DNA from: an uncultured Akkermansia sp.
GTDB taxonomy: Bacteria; Verrucomicrobiota; Verrucomicrobiia; Verrucomicrobiales; Akkermansiaceae
Direction: 5' to 3'
NCBI GenBank assembly: GCA_900548895.1
Contig: URLZ01000058.1
Coordinates: 1 to 9,246 of the forward strand
DNA length: 9,246 bases
This document shows, piece by piece, positions 1-6,703 of the stretch. A program made the position numbers and the translations under genes. The notes beneath the pieces are model-generated. The model saw only the letters and a list, made by a program, of their open reading frames with translations, did not search any database and was not told where the DNA came from. Positions within the stretch are counted from its first letter, which is position 1, and each line of letters starts with the position of its first letter.

Positions 1-111
1 GGCGGTACTCTAGGTGGCTCAACGGGCGGTTTCCACACACTTTGCGCTTGACCCGCTTTTTCGCTATGAGTCGAGTACTTCGCAACTCTTTCAGATGAAG
101 CTACTAGCGAC
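1..111. other. Unassigned window edge, lower GC
   Basis: This stretch is visibly less GC-rich than the rest of the window. Several short frames are open through the window edge on both strands, for example a plus-strand frame that closes with TGA at 49-51 and another that closes at 96-98. None has a recognisable protein signature or ribosome binding site. It lies downstream of the tRNA terminator and may include the very end of a neighbouring gene that is cut off by the window. I see no RNA gene or repeat that I can support. Confidence 0.3.
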
Positions 112-149
112 AAAAAAGCCCGCCTTCCGAGATGGTGTCGGAAGGCGGG
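112..149 (-). terminator. Intrinsic terminator of the tRNA gene
   Basis: A perfect 12-bp inverted repeat (119-130 with 138-149, 7-nt loop) reads on the minus strand as a GC-rich hairpin followed directly by a run of six T (plus-strand A at 112-117). It begins about 10 nt beyond the tRNA 3' end. No T-run follows the hairpin on the plus strand, so it works in the minus direction. This is a textbook Rho-independent terminator. Confidence 0.92.
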
Positions 150-158
150 TTATCGGAC

Positions 159-230
<72 letters not shown>

Positions 231-283
231 GCTTGTCTGTTACCTGAGGTTCGCTCGATGAGCTTGCCTGTCGGTGTGCGGGA

Positions 284-312
284 AGTATAGCGGAGGCTGC
301 CCGCAGAGTCAA
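284..312 (-). promoter_or_regulatory. Promoter of tRNA(CAU)
   Basis: On the minus strand a -35 box TTGACT (307-312) is separated by exactly 17 bp from a -10 box TATACT (284-289), close to the sigma70 consensus. The DNA just upstream (313-341) is AT-rich, with a run of seven T on the minus strand, like an UP element. The region between -10 and the likely start (near 277) is C/G-rich, as is usual for stable-RNA promoters under stringent control. The predicted leader before the mature tRNA is about 45 nt. Confidence 0.88.
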
Positions 313-421
313 GGCTCAAATGATGAAATTTCGAAAAAAAGTGTCTTGGGTGAGGTCTCGGGGGCCGGGCAGGGGCCTGCGGGCGGCGCGGGGCACCGCT
401 CCGCAGGGGGCTGCCAGTGCT

Positions 422-1042
422 TTACTCGTCGTCGCTGAGGGGCCAGCCGACGGTCTGGTGGATGATGACGACGGCGCCGTCCTTGAGCTCGCCGGCGAGT
501 TCTTTGGTGAGGGCGTCGGCGTCAATGAGGCCGCGCACGACGGTGGCCAGGCCCTTGGAGGCGGCGTAGAGGTAGACGTTCTGGTAGGCGGAGCCGACGT
601 GGCAGCGCCCCCACTTGTCGTCCTTGGCCGTGTAGAGGAGGTGGACGGGGGCGTCGTTGACGAAGTCCTGCGTGGCGGTCAGCGGGATGAGGTTTTTGTC
701 GTTGACTTTCACGAGGGCGCAGGCGTCGGCATCATAGCGCCAGGTGCCTTCTTTGGTGAGCAGGTAGAGGCCCATGTTCTGCTGGTTGCGCGCGGTGGGG
801 ATGGTGCGCTTGCCGCTGCTGTTGCGGCCCCAGGCGGCCCAGAGGATGTCGCTGAGGGTTTGGTCGTCGATGGCGTGGTCGGGGTCGTAGAGGCGCTCGG
901 AGTAGCGCGTGTCGATGGCCTGCATGAGCGGCATGCCGCCGCGGATGTCGGGCTTGGGCAGCTGGCGGGTTTCGGCGCTCAGGGCGCTGAGGCTCAGGCC
1001 GAGGAGGCCTGCGAGGGTGAGAATGGATGTGCGGTTGATCAT
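422..1042 (-). CDS. Exported nitroreductase, SagB/ThcOx type
   Basis: The protein has 206 residues and a Sec-type signal peptide (hydrophobic 8-20, likely cleavage after Ala23 in SALSA), so the mature enzyme should sit outside the cytoplasm. The remainder resembles the small FMN-dependent nitroreductase fold of the SagB/ThcOx group. Visible elements are RYSERLY at 46-52 (the R-S-R/E segment that usually contacts FMN phosphate), a WAAWGRN segment at 68-74, TARNQQNMGLYLL around 83-95, and a helix HVGSAYQNVYLYAASKGLATV at 148-168 matching the conserved Q-N-x-x-L-x-A-x-x-x-G-L core. I chose the ATG at 1042 because the signal peptide starts there; the frame stays open far upstream as a low-complexity shadow. 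It is the last gene of the minus-strand run, 172 bp behind the preceding gene, with no Shine-Dalgarno sequence and a C-rich leader. The substrate is unknown, and no peptide precursor or cyclodehydratase partner is present. Confidence 0.85.
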   Translation of the reverse strand: MINRTSILTLAGLLGLSLSALSAETRQLPKPDIRGGMPLMQAIDTRYSERLYDPDHAIDDQTLSDILWAAWGRNSSGKRTIPTARNQQNMGLYLLTKEGTWRYDADACALVKVNDKNLIPLTATQDFVNDAPVHLLYTAKDDKWGRCHVGSAYQNVYLYAASKGLATVVRGLIDADALTKELAGELKDGAVVIIHQTVGWPLSDDE

Positions 1043-1128
1043 GGTGGGGTTATGGTGAAGGGGTGAGGCGGCGATGGGTGCGGGGCCGGAAGGCGGGGCG
1101 GATTTCGGGCGTCGCGGGGCCGCCGCGG

Positions 1129-1164
1129 CCGGGCGCGGGAGGCCCCCCGGACCGCCGCGCCCGG
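1129..1164. repeat. GC-only inverted repeat between genes
   Basis: In the 172-bp gap between the secreted protein gene and the nitroreductase gene, CCGGGCGCGG (1129-1138) and CCGCGCCCGG (1155-1164) form a perfect 10-bp stem made only of G and C, with a 16-nt loop. No T-run follows on either strand, so it is not a classical terminator. A weaker hairpin (GGCGGTTC/GAACTGCC, around 1173-1189) lies closer to the upstream stop codon. It could slow RNA polymerase, protect the 3' end of the upstream message, or be a REP-like element. Confidence 0.55.
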
Positions 1165-1214
1165 GGCTGGCTGGCGGTTCAGAACTGCCGGCCGGCTCAA
1201 GCTTGGCGGGCGGC

Positions 1215-2324
1215 TCAGGGTTTGCCGAGGTTTTTGAGGCTGTCGATGTAGAGGCGGCGGGCGTCGGCCGGGCTGAGGGGGGCGGCGGGTGCGGGGCCGG
1301 CGCCGCTCGGTTCGGCCGGCTTTTCGCCGTCGGGGGCGGTGTCACCTTCGCCTTCGTCGGGCGGGGGCTCGGGGGTGGCGAGGGCGGAGGGGATGTCGGA
1401 GTCTTCGCTCGGGAAGTGCAGGGATTTGTCCTGCCCGCGGGTGGCTTCGGCCTGATTGAGGGCGTCGAGGGTGACGAAGCGGATGGAGTTGCCTTCGAGG
1501 CTGCCGATGTAGTCGACGGCGACTTTGCCGTCGTCATTCTCGGTGTCGGCCTGCGGGTCTCGCACGGTGGCCTTGCCTTTGATGAGGGGGCGCTTGACGC
1601 GGTAGCGCCGGGTGTAGTAGCGGGCATCGGCGGCTTCCAGCTCGCTGCTGTCGCGGATGCCGTATTCTCCGGCGATGGCGGTGACGCCTTCGGCGTTGCG
1701 CTTGACGTTGCGCCCGAGGCGGCAGTCAAAGGATTCGATGCGCGCGGGGCGGTTGAGGTCGATGGTGGTCTGCATGCGCACGTAGCTGCGGTGCGGCACT
1801 TCGATGGTGAGGTTGCTGCCGTCCACCCCGATGATTTTGGCGCGCTGCCGCACCATGGGGGAGGCGACGCACTCCAGCGCGCTGGCGCCCAGCCAGCAGA
1901 AGGAGGAGGGGGTGTTGGCCTTGAGGACGTCGTCGAGATAGATGACGGCGGCGGCGCGCCCGCCGTTGCTGATGCGCGCGCTGTGGGCGCCGTGGCTGTT
2001 GCCGATGAGGCTCATCAGGCTCTGCGTGACGGCGTCGACGGTGGCGGAGCCGCTGGTGCGGCCGGGCAGGATGAGGATGACGCCGACTTGCCCCAGGCGA
2101 TCGGCCAGGGCGAGGACTTGGCAGCCGCGGATGCTCAGGCCGAGCAGCAGGTCGTCGCCCTGCAGCTCGCTCTTGGGGAAGTTTTGTTGCAGTTGCTCGA
2201 TGGTGATGCTTTCGTCGACTCGGCGGGCGGCTTCGGCCTGCGGCGCGATGCTGAGCACGAGGGCGCTGCCGGCGGCCGGGAGCAGGATTCCAAGGCGGCA
2301 GAAGTAGGGGGTGCTCAGGGACAT
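1215..2324 (-). CDS. Secreted protein of unknown function
   Basis: I do not recognise the family. The 369-residue product starts with a clear signal peptide (hydrophobic core about 11-28, likely cleavage after Ala33 in PQAEA). The body (about 36-300) is a mixed soluble domain with few hydrophobic stretches. It includes a segment at 79-90 (QVGVILILPGRT) that looks like a buried beta strand, and cysteines at 68, 143, 152 and 201. The region 305-350 is acidic, Pro/Ala/Glu-rich low complexity and probably disordered. It ends in a short helix-like tail (352-369, ADARRLYIDSLKNL). It follows the NahK-like kinase gene by 92 bp on the same strand and probably shares its transcript. The leader is C-rich, with no Shine-Dalgarno sequence and CC directly before ATG. 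Exported location is well supported; the role is unknown. Confidence 0.82.
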   Translation of the reverse strand: MSLSTPYFCRLGILLPAAGSALVLSIAPQAEAARRVDESITIEQLQQNFPKSELQGDDLLLGLSIRGCQVLALADRLGQVGVILILPGRTSGSATVDAVTQSLMSLIGNSHGAHSARISNGGRAAAVIYLDDVLKANTPSSFCWLGASALECVASPMVRQRAKIIGVDGSNLTIEVPHRSYVRMQTTIDLNRPARIESFDCRLGRNVKRNAEGVTAIAGEYGIRDSSELEAADARYYTRRYRVKRPLIKGKATVRDPQADTENDDGKVAVDYIGSLEGNSIRFVTLDALNQAEATRGQDKSLHFPSEDSDIPSALATPEPPPDEGEGDTAPDGEKPAEPSGAGPAPAAPLSPADARRLYIDSLKNLGKP

Positions 2325-2389
2325 GGCAGGTTGAGGTATGATGGGTGATTGCGGTGGGGAGGGGCGGGCGGCTCGGCCGGAGGTGGGGG

Positions 2390-2407
2390 GCCGCCTGAGG
2401 GGGCGGC
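2390..2407 (-). other. Hairpin behind kinase gene
   Basis: GCCGCC (2390-2395) and GGCGGC (2402-2407) form a 6-bp stem with a 6-nt loop, 10 nt past the kinase stop codon on the minus strand. An alternative pairing of GCCTG with CAGGC overlaps it. There is no T-run, so read-through into the next gene seems likely. It may be a weak attenuator or only a consequence of high GC. Confidence 0.3.
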
Positions 2408-2416
2408 AGGCCGGGC

Positions 2417-3577
2417 TCAGCGGCAGCCGTTGTTGCGGCTGTAGTGTTTGCTGAGGCGGCGGACGTATTTCTCCATGGCGGGGAGTTGTTCGCGGATGCT
2501 GTTGGCCAGGGCGAATTGGTTGCGCGCGCGGATGAGGTTGTGATTCGGTTTTTCGGTGCGGAAGTATTTGTCGCCGTCGAGGTAGTCGGTGAGGAAGCGG
2601 ATGCCGATTTCTGTCGTGATGAGCCAGCCGGAGAAGGCGAGGTTGTCGATTTCGGCGGGGGTGAGGAAGCCGTGCGCGGCGTCGAGGTAGCCCTCGGCGA
2701 GGGATTCGAAGAAGGGCATTTGCATGCTGACTTTGCGGAGGTCTTCCTCGTCTTCGTCGGCGGTGCAGGTGGCGGTGCGCACCATGTCGCCGAAGTCGTA
2801 GAGCACGAGGCCGGGCATGACGGTGTCGAGGTCGATGACGCAGACGGCGCTGTCGGTCTCTTCGTCGAGCATGACGTTGTTGATTTTGGTGTCGTTGTGC
2901 GTGATGCGCGTGGGCAGTTCGCCGCTCTGCTGCATGTCGACGAGTTTACTGAGGTCGGCGGCGCTGGCGCTGAGGGCGTCGAGCTCGGCCGCGCAGCTCG
3001 CGGCGCGCCCCATGACGTCGGCCTTGGCGCTGGCGAGCAGGGCCTCATAGCGCTTGGGGGTGTGGTGGAAGTCGGGGATGGACTCTTTGATGTCCGCCGG
3101 GTTCATGTCTGAGATGAGGTCCTGGAAGGAGCCGAAGGCGTAGCCGGCCTGGTAGGCTTGGCGGGTGTTCTCGACGACGTCGTAGGTGTGGGTGCCTTCG
3201 ATGTTGTTGTAGCAGCGCCACATGCCGCCTTCTTCCGGCAGCATGATGTAGTTGCGGCCGCCGCGGGCGGGGTAGAGTTGGAGGGTTTGCCCGGCGGCGT
3301 CGCGCCGGCGGCGCAGGAGTTTCCAGGAGATGTGGCGGGTGACTTTCTCGACGTTGCGCATGACTTGCGCGGGGTCTTTGAAGACGTAGTCGTTGATGCG
3401 CTGGAGGATGTAGCGGTCTTCGTGCCCGTCTTCGGTGCGGTAGCAGACGCGGTAGGTGGTGTTGATGTGGCCGTTGCGGAGCTCTTCTCCGTAGAGAAAG
3501 TCGCCGGTGACGGCAAATTGGTCACCGATGTGGGCGATGCGGGTGGCGATTTCGTCGTTGGTGTGGCGCGTGGTCAT
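2417..3577 (-). CDS. nahK: N-acetylhexosamine 1-kinase (NahK/LnpB-like)
   Basis: The 386-residue cytoplasmic protein belongs to the aminoglycoside-phosphotransferase-like kinases. It closely follows the pattern I know from Bifidobacterium NahK, which phosphorylates GlcNAc or GalNAc at C1 using ATP. Shared landmarks in order are GHINTTY (36-42), RYILQ (55-59), MRNVE (73-77), a DFHHTPKRYE segment (169-178), the catalytic loop ITHNDTKINNVMLD (225-238, Asp229 the likely base, Asn234 a metal ligand), the metal-binding IDLDTVMPG (248-256), DFGD (261-264), and a C-terminal stretch GIRFLTDYLDGDKYF plus NHNLIRARNQ (325-354). Length matches the family (about 360). The start ATG at 3577 lacks a Shine-Dalgarno sequence and has a strikingly G-free, C-rich leader. 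With the GH20 hexosaminidase 1.3 kb away it forms a plausible amino-sugar salvage pair. Substrate choice (GlcNAc, GalNAc or another hexose) cannot be read from sequence. Confidence 0.88.
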   Translation of the reverse strand: MTTRHTNDEIATRIAHIGDQFAVTGDFLYGEELRNGHINTTYRVCYRTEDGHEDRYILQRINDYVFKDPAQVMRNVEKVTRHISWKLLRRRRDAAGQTLQLYPARGGRNYIMLPEEGGMWRCYNNIEGTHTYDVVENTRQAYQAGYAFGSFQDLISDMNPADIKESIPDFHHTPKRYEALLASAKADVMGRAASCAAELDALSASAADLSKLVDMQQSGELPTRITHNDTKINNVMLDEETDSAVCVIDLDTVMPGLVLYDFGDMVRTATCTADEDEEDLRKVSMQMPFFESLAEGYLDAAHGFLTPAEIDNLAFSGWLITTEIGIRFLTDYLDGDKYFRTEKPNHNLIRARNQFALANSIREQLPAMEKYVRRLSKHYSRNNGCR

Positions 3578-3940
3578 CGTTTCGTTGGTCGGGGGTAGTG
3601 GTGGGGTGGTGAGAGAGGGTGGGGCTGCGGGGCCGGATGAACAGGGTGCTGAGGCTGAGCGCCGTTGTGTTCGGAAGGCCGGGTGTTGTGTCGGATTGTC
3701 GTTGTTTTTGTTGGATTTCAGGGAAGGGGGGCGGGCTATGCGGGGCCGGGGCTCTCCGCCGGAGGGGGGCGCGAGGCGCCGAGGGGAGGGCGGCGGAACG
3801 TGGCCGGCGCGGCGTGCTCGGTGCAGCGGGGCGGGTTCGTTCGCGCCGGCCGGGCATTGCTCTGAAGCGGCACCTCGCGGCTGCTGGCCGGGCTCTCTGA
3901 GGAGAGTAGGGGGCTGGGGCGGTGCCGCCGCTGCGGGGCG
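3578..3940. other. 363-bp intergenic region, no gene supported
   Basis: The frames open here are compositionally biased Arg/Pro/Ala-rich shadows, one overlapping the kinase start out of frame. On the minus strand the 30 nt of 3591-3620 just ahead of the kinase are 20 C with no G. An AT-richer island (about 3700-3720) in otherwise very GC-rich DNA is the likeliest place for a kinase promoter; the best -10-like hexamer I see there is GACAAT on the minus strand, without a good -35. Behind the upstream stop codon, GCGGCACC (3867-3874) can pair with GGTGCCGC (3921-3928). A longer palindrome is listed separately. No intrinsic terminator with a T-run is visible, so read-through from the upstream gene is possible. 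Confidence 0.5.
3802..3851. repeat. GC-only inverted repeat upstream of kinase gene
   Basis: GGCCGGCGCG (3802-3811) and CGCGCCGGCC (3842-3851) are perfect 10-bp inverted arms around a 30-bp centre. A neighbouring small hairpin GGCGC-GAG-GCGCC lies near 3768-3780. No T-run follows. The arms resemble, but do not match, the GC-only palindrome in the gap before the nitroreductase gene. The function is unknown. Confidence 0.5.
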
Positions 3941-4789
3941 TCAGTTGCGTCGGTTGCGGCGATCGTCCGGCATTTGGATGGTCAGCATGCGGACGTTCTG
4001 CCCGTCGCGCACGAGGAGGGTGACTTGGGACTGGCGCTCGGAGATGGCGAAGCGCGAGGAGCGGATGCGGCGGAATTCCTTGCTGTTCGGCGGCTGGTAT
4101 TCGAGCAGGAAGGCGATGCCGTTCTCGCCGCTGTTGCCGCCGTTGAAGCTCCAGATGCTTTCTTTGCCGAAGCCGCGGCTCTTGCGGTTCACGGGTTTGA
4201 TGATGTTGCGCCGCGCGTCGCTGAAGTCGCCCTTGACGGAGGTGCTCATGCGGACGTTCCAGGGCGTCATGTTGATGATGTGCATGCCCCTGGTGGGGAT
4301 GTCGCTTTCGGCGATGAAGTAGGGGGCTGTCTTGCCGTCCTTGTTCGGCATGAGGATGCAGAGCGCGCGCGAGGGGGTGCCGGCGGGCACTTCAATGGTC
4401 AGGGTGGGGGGTGGCAGCTCGGCGGCGGGCTTGGCGGCGCGGTTGCCGCGATTCCCGCGGTTGCCGCGCTCGTTCTCGGCCCCTTCCGTCTGCTCGGCGG
4501 CGGGGTTTTTGTCCCAGAAGCGGATGACGTTGCCTCCGAAGGGTCTGATGCGCGGCGAGGGGGTGCGTCCGCCGATGCGCACGGCCTTGAATTCGTCTTT
4601 GCCGGCCTGGTAGTAGAGGGTGCTCGGCAGGGGGTTGCCGGCGGTGCTGCACACGACGAAGCGCACGCCGGTGCGCGCCATGGCGGCTTCCTGCGCGGCG
4701 TCATTGCCGCTTGCGGTGCTCTGGGCCGAGAGGGGGGCGACGGCGAGCAATCCGCCCAGCATCAGGGTGTATAAGGCAGCGTTTCTCAT
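3941..4789 (-). CDS. Secreted protein of unknown function, RGN repeat
   Basis: I do not recognise the family. The 282-residue product has a signal peptide (hydrophobic 5-20, likely cleavage near Ala22-Gln23 in LSAQ). Two beta-rich segments (about 40-95 and 125-272) flank a short linker. The linker holds an acidic patch and then a tandem Arg-Gly-Asn repeat (RGNRGNRGNR at 108-117), whose 9-bp DNA units also repeat. The C-terminus is strongly basic (DDRRNRRN). Alternating hydrophobic strands such as ALCILMP (142-148) and VTLLVRDG (256-263) suggest a beta sandwich, possibly carbohydrate- or envelope-binding; that is inference. It is transcribed divergently from the hexosaminidase, with its own promoter and a leader of only about 12 nt with no Shine-Dalgarno sequence, and it heads the minus-strand gene run containing the NahK-like kinase. 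Confidence 0.82.
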   Translation of the reverse strand: MRNAALYTLMLGGLLAVAPLSAQSTASGNDAAQEAAMARTGVRFVVCSTAGNPLPSTLYYQAGKDEFKAVRIGGRTPSPRIRPFGGNVIRFWDKNPAAEQTEGAENERGNRGNRGNRAAKPAAELPPPTLTIEVPAGTPSRALCILMPNKDGKTAPYFIAESDIPTRGMHIINMTPWNVRMSTSVKGDFSDARRNIIKPVNRKSRGFGKESIWSFNGGNSGENGIAFLLEYQPPNSKEFRRIRSSRFAISERQSQVTLLVRDGQNVRMLTIQMPDDRRNRRN

Positions 4790-4807
4790 GGATGTAGGTA
4801 CTTCGTC

Positions 4808-4836
4808 AGTATAATGAGCGCGCCGCGCTGAGGCAA
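4808..4836 (-). promoter_or_regulatory. Promoter of secreted RGN protein gene
   Basis: On the minus strand TTGCCT (4831-4836) is followed by a 17-bp spacer and TATACT (4808-4813). Transcription should start near 4801, giving a leader of about 12 nt before the ATG at 4789. That is too short for a normal Shine-Dalgarno sequence, and none is present. The spacer carries a GC-rich near-palindrome (GCGCGGCGCGC). It lies back to back with the hexosaminidase promoter, about 30 bp between the -35 boxes. Confidence 0.8.
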
Positions 4837-4865
4837 GCAGAAAATGGGCAGGACATGCTTTTTGG

Positions 4866-4895
4866 TTGACAGCTTGCGGAGCGCTGCTCTAGTAT
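4866..4895 (+). promoter_or_regulatory. Promoter of hexosaminidase gene, leaderless
   Basis: A consensus -35 TTGACA (4866-4871), an 18-bp spacer and a -10 TAGTAT (4890-4895) precede the gene. Only six bases separate the -10 box from the ATG at 4902, so the expected transcription start coincides with the start codon. The spacer contains the small inverted repeat GAGC-GCT-GCTC (4879-4889), which could be an operator half-site pair. An alternative -10, TATAGA (4893-4898), would leave a 21-bp spacer and is less likely. Confidence 0.72.
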
Positions 4896-4901
4896 AGAGT
4901 T

Positions 4902-6632
4902 ATGAGATCTTTTTCTCTTGTTGCGATGATGGGGCTGCTCGGCGCTTCCGGCGCGGCGGCCGCGCCTTCGGCTCCGACGGATGAGACGCCGGCGCTGATT
5001 CCGCAGCCGCTGGAGCTGGTGATGGAGGGGCAGAAGCCGGGCTTTCTGCTCACGGACGGCATTCGCGTGGATGCGGCGACGAGCCGCAGCGAGCTGGGCC
5101 GCGCCGCGGTGCGCGCGCTGATGGCGGCGGGTTTTCGCGTGCTGCCCGAGGAGCGCGAGGGCGATGTGCAGCTGCGCCAGGCGCGCGGGATGAATCCGGA
5201 GTGGTATGCGCTGGAGGTGTCGCCTTCGGGTATTTCGATGACGGTGAATGATCCCAAGGGTCTGTATCTGGCGGCGCAGACGCTGGCGCAGGCGGTGGTG
5301 CGCGACCGCGAGGGGCGCGAGGCTCTGCCCTGCATGCGCGTGGAGGATGAGCCTCTGCTGCACTACCGCGGCATTATGATCGATGTGGCGCGCTACTTCC
5401 GCACGGTGGAGGAGATGAAGCAGGTGATCCGCCTCATGGCGCGCTACAAGCTCAATGTGCTGCACTGGCATCTGACGGATGATCAGGGCTGGCGCCTGGA
5501 GATCCGCAAGTATCCGAAGCTCACGCAGCTGGGCTCTCAGCGCCCCTGCTCGCCGACGATTGAGGACCCCGGCGTTGCGGGGAATCAGCCGCACGGCGGT
5601 TTTTACACGCAGCAGGAGGTGCGCGATGTGGTGGCCTATGCGAAGGCGCACGGCATCACGGTGATTCCCGAGATTGAGGTGCCGGGCCACAACTGCGCGC
5701 TGATGGCGGCCTACCCCGAGCTGGGCAATGACGATATTCCCGGCTATGCGCCGCGGGTGGCGACGGGCTGGGGGGTGCATCCCTATGTGATGGCGCCGAA
5801 GCCGGCGACTTTCACCTTCATCCGCGATGTGTTTGACGAGGTTTGCGAGCTCTTCCCCGATGCGCCCTACATTCACATCGGCGGCGATGAGGTGCCCCGT
5901 GAGCAGTGGGAGAAGAGTGAGACGGCCCACCGCTTCATGCAGGAGAAGGGGCTGAGCCGCTGCGGCGATATTCAGCACTACTTCACGGATTTCTGCGTCA
6001 CGGAGCTCGACCGCCACGGCCGCCGCATCATCGGCTGGGACGAGATTATGGAAGACGGCAAGATTCCGGCCTCGGCCGTGGTGATGGTCTGGCGCAATCT
6101 GCAATACGCCTACCCGGCCATCCGCAAGGGGCACGACGTGATTCTCACGCCCAATTCGCACTTCTACCTCGACTATGGCCAGGGCAAGTTCCCTGCCGAT
6201 CCGTCCTACCGCGGCATCGGCACGACGTCGGGCTTCGACTGGCAGAAGGTGTACAGCTTTGACCCGCAGCTGCCGGGGCTCACGCCCGAGGAGCAGCAGC
6301 ACGTGCTCGGCGTGCAGGGCAACCTCTGGGGCGAGTATCTGCACAATTCGCTCAAGTTCCAGTACCAGCTCGTGCCGCGCCTCTGCGCGGTGGCCGAGGT
6401 GGGCTGGCTGCCGAAGGCGCGCCGCGATGAGGCCGACTTCGCCCGCCGCCTGCGCGGGCAGTACGATTACTTCGACAGTGAGAAGCTCAACTTCCGCGAG
6501 GAGGACGGCACGCCCCGCCTCGACCGCGAGGCGATGACGCGCCCGCATCCTCTGCCGGAGCCCGCGGCTCAGCCGCAGGCTGCTCCCGCCGCGCCCGTTG
6601 CTCCCGCCGCGCCGAAGCCGGCCAAGGGCTGA
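4902..6632 (+). CDS. Exported GH20 beta-N-acetylhexosaminidase
   Basis: The 576-residue product has an N-terminal signal peptide (hydrophobic 4-20, Ala-rich cleavage region about 17-24), so it acts outside the cytoplasm. An N-terminal GH20b-like domain (about 30-150) leads into a GH20 TIM barrel (about 152-505). Clear signatures are YRGIMIDVARYF (155-166), NVLHWHLTDDQGWR (185-198), PEIEVPGH (256-263), the catalytic Asp329-Glu330 pair in HIGGDEVP (325-332), GWDEIM (378-383) and VQGNLWGEYL (471-480, substrate-pocket Trp476). GH20 enzymes use substrate-assisted catalysis to remove terminal GlcNAc or GalNAc, and Asp329-Glu330 is the expected pair. The tail 550-576 is Ala/Pro-rich and disordered, with no recognisable binding module. 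The gene is probably monocistronic, with a leaderless mRNA start at its ATG and a hairpin 70 bp past the stop. Substrate could be mucin O-glycans, N-glycans, milk glycans or chitobiose. Confidence 0.95.
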   Translation: MRSFSLVAMMGLLGASGAAAAPSAPTDETPALIPQPLELVMEGQKPGFLLTDGIRVDAATSRSELGRAAVRALMAAGFRVLPEEREGDVQLRQARGMNPEWYALEVSPSGISMTVNDPKGLYLAAQTLAQAVVRDREGREALPCMRVEDEPLLHYRGIMIDVARYFRTVEEMKQVIRLMARYKLNVLHWHLTDDQGWRLEIRKYPKLTQLGSQRPCSPTIEDPGVAGNQPHGGFYTQQEVRDVVAYAKAHGITVIPEIEVPGHNCALMAAYPELGNDDIPGYAPRVATGWGVHPYVMAPKPATFTFIRDVFDEVCELFPDAPYIHIGGDEVPREQWEKSETAHRFMQEKGLSRCGDIQHYFTDFCVTELDRHGRRIIGWDEIMEDGKIPASAVVMVWRNLQYAYPAIRKGHDVILTPNSHFYLDYGQGKFPADPSYRGIGTTSGFDWQKVYSFDPQLPGLTPEEQQHVLGVQGNLWGEYLHNSLKFQYQLVPRLCAVAEVGWLPKARRDEADFARRLRGQYDYFDSEKLNFREEDGTPRLDREAMTRPHPLPEPAAQPQAAPAAPVAPAAPKPAKG

Positions 6633-6703
6633 CGCAACGGCGATCCGATGAGGCAGGGACGGCCATCCGCGTTCGCGCGGCCGCAGCTCCTCAGCCTCTT
6701 CTC

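Noticed and set aside
1..158. Integration site or prophage edge at the tRNA gene
   Set aside because: No duplicated tRNA 3' end, integrase gene or attachment repeat is visible in the window. The base composition shift alone is not enough.
331..341. Minus-strand T-run as terminator of the nitroreductase gene
   Set aside because: No stable hairpin directly precedes the T-run. It is better explained as the AT-rich upstream element of the tRNA promoter.
1043..1729. N-terminal extension of the nitroreductase frame
   Set aside because: The frame is open to 1729, but the extension is Pro/Ser/Thr/Ala low complexity overlapping the neighbouring gene, and a signal peptide begins at the ATG at 1042.
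1074..2348. A 424-codon plus-strand open frame
   Set aside because: It is a Gly/Ala/Val/Asp-rich antisense shadow of the secreted-protein gene. High GC removes stop codons from such frames.
3522..3857. A 111-codon minus-strand frame overlapping the kinase start
   Set aside because: It is Arg/Pro-rich low complexity, out of frame with the kinase and spanning a GC palindrome. Nothing supports translation.
4806..6548. A 580-codon open frame on the minus strand
   Set aside because: It is the antisense shadow of the GH20 gene, with His/Arg/Leu-rich biased composition and no family signature. The plus-strand frame has full GH20 motifs and a promoter.
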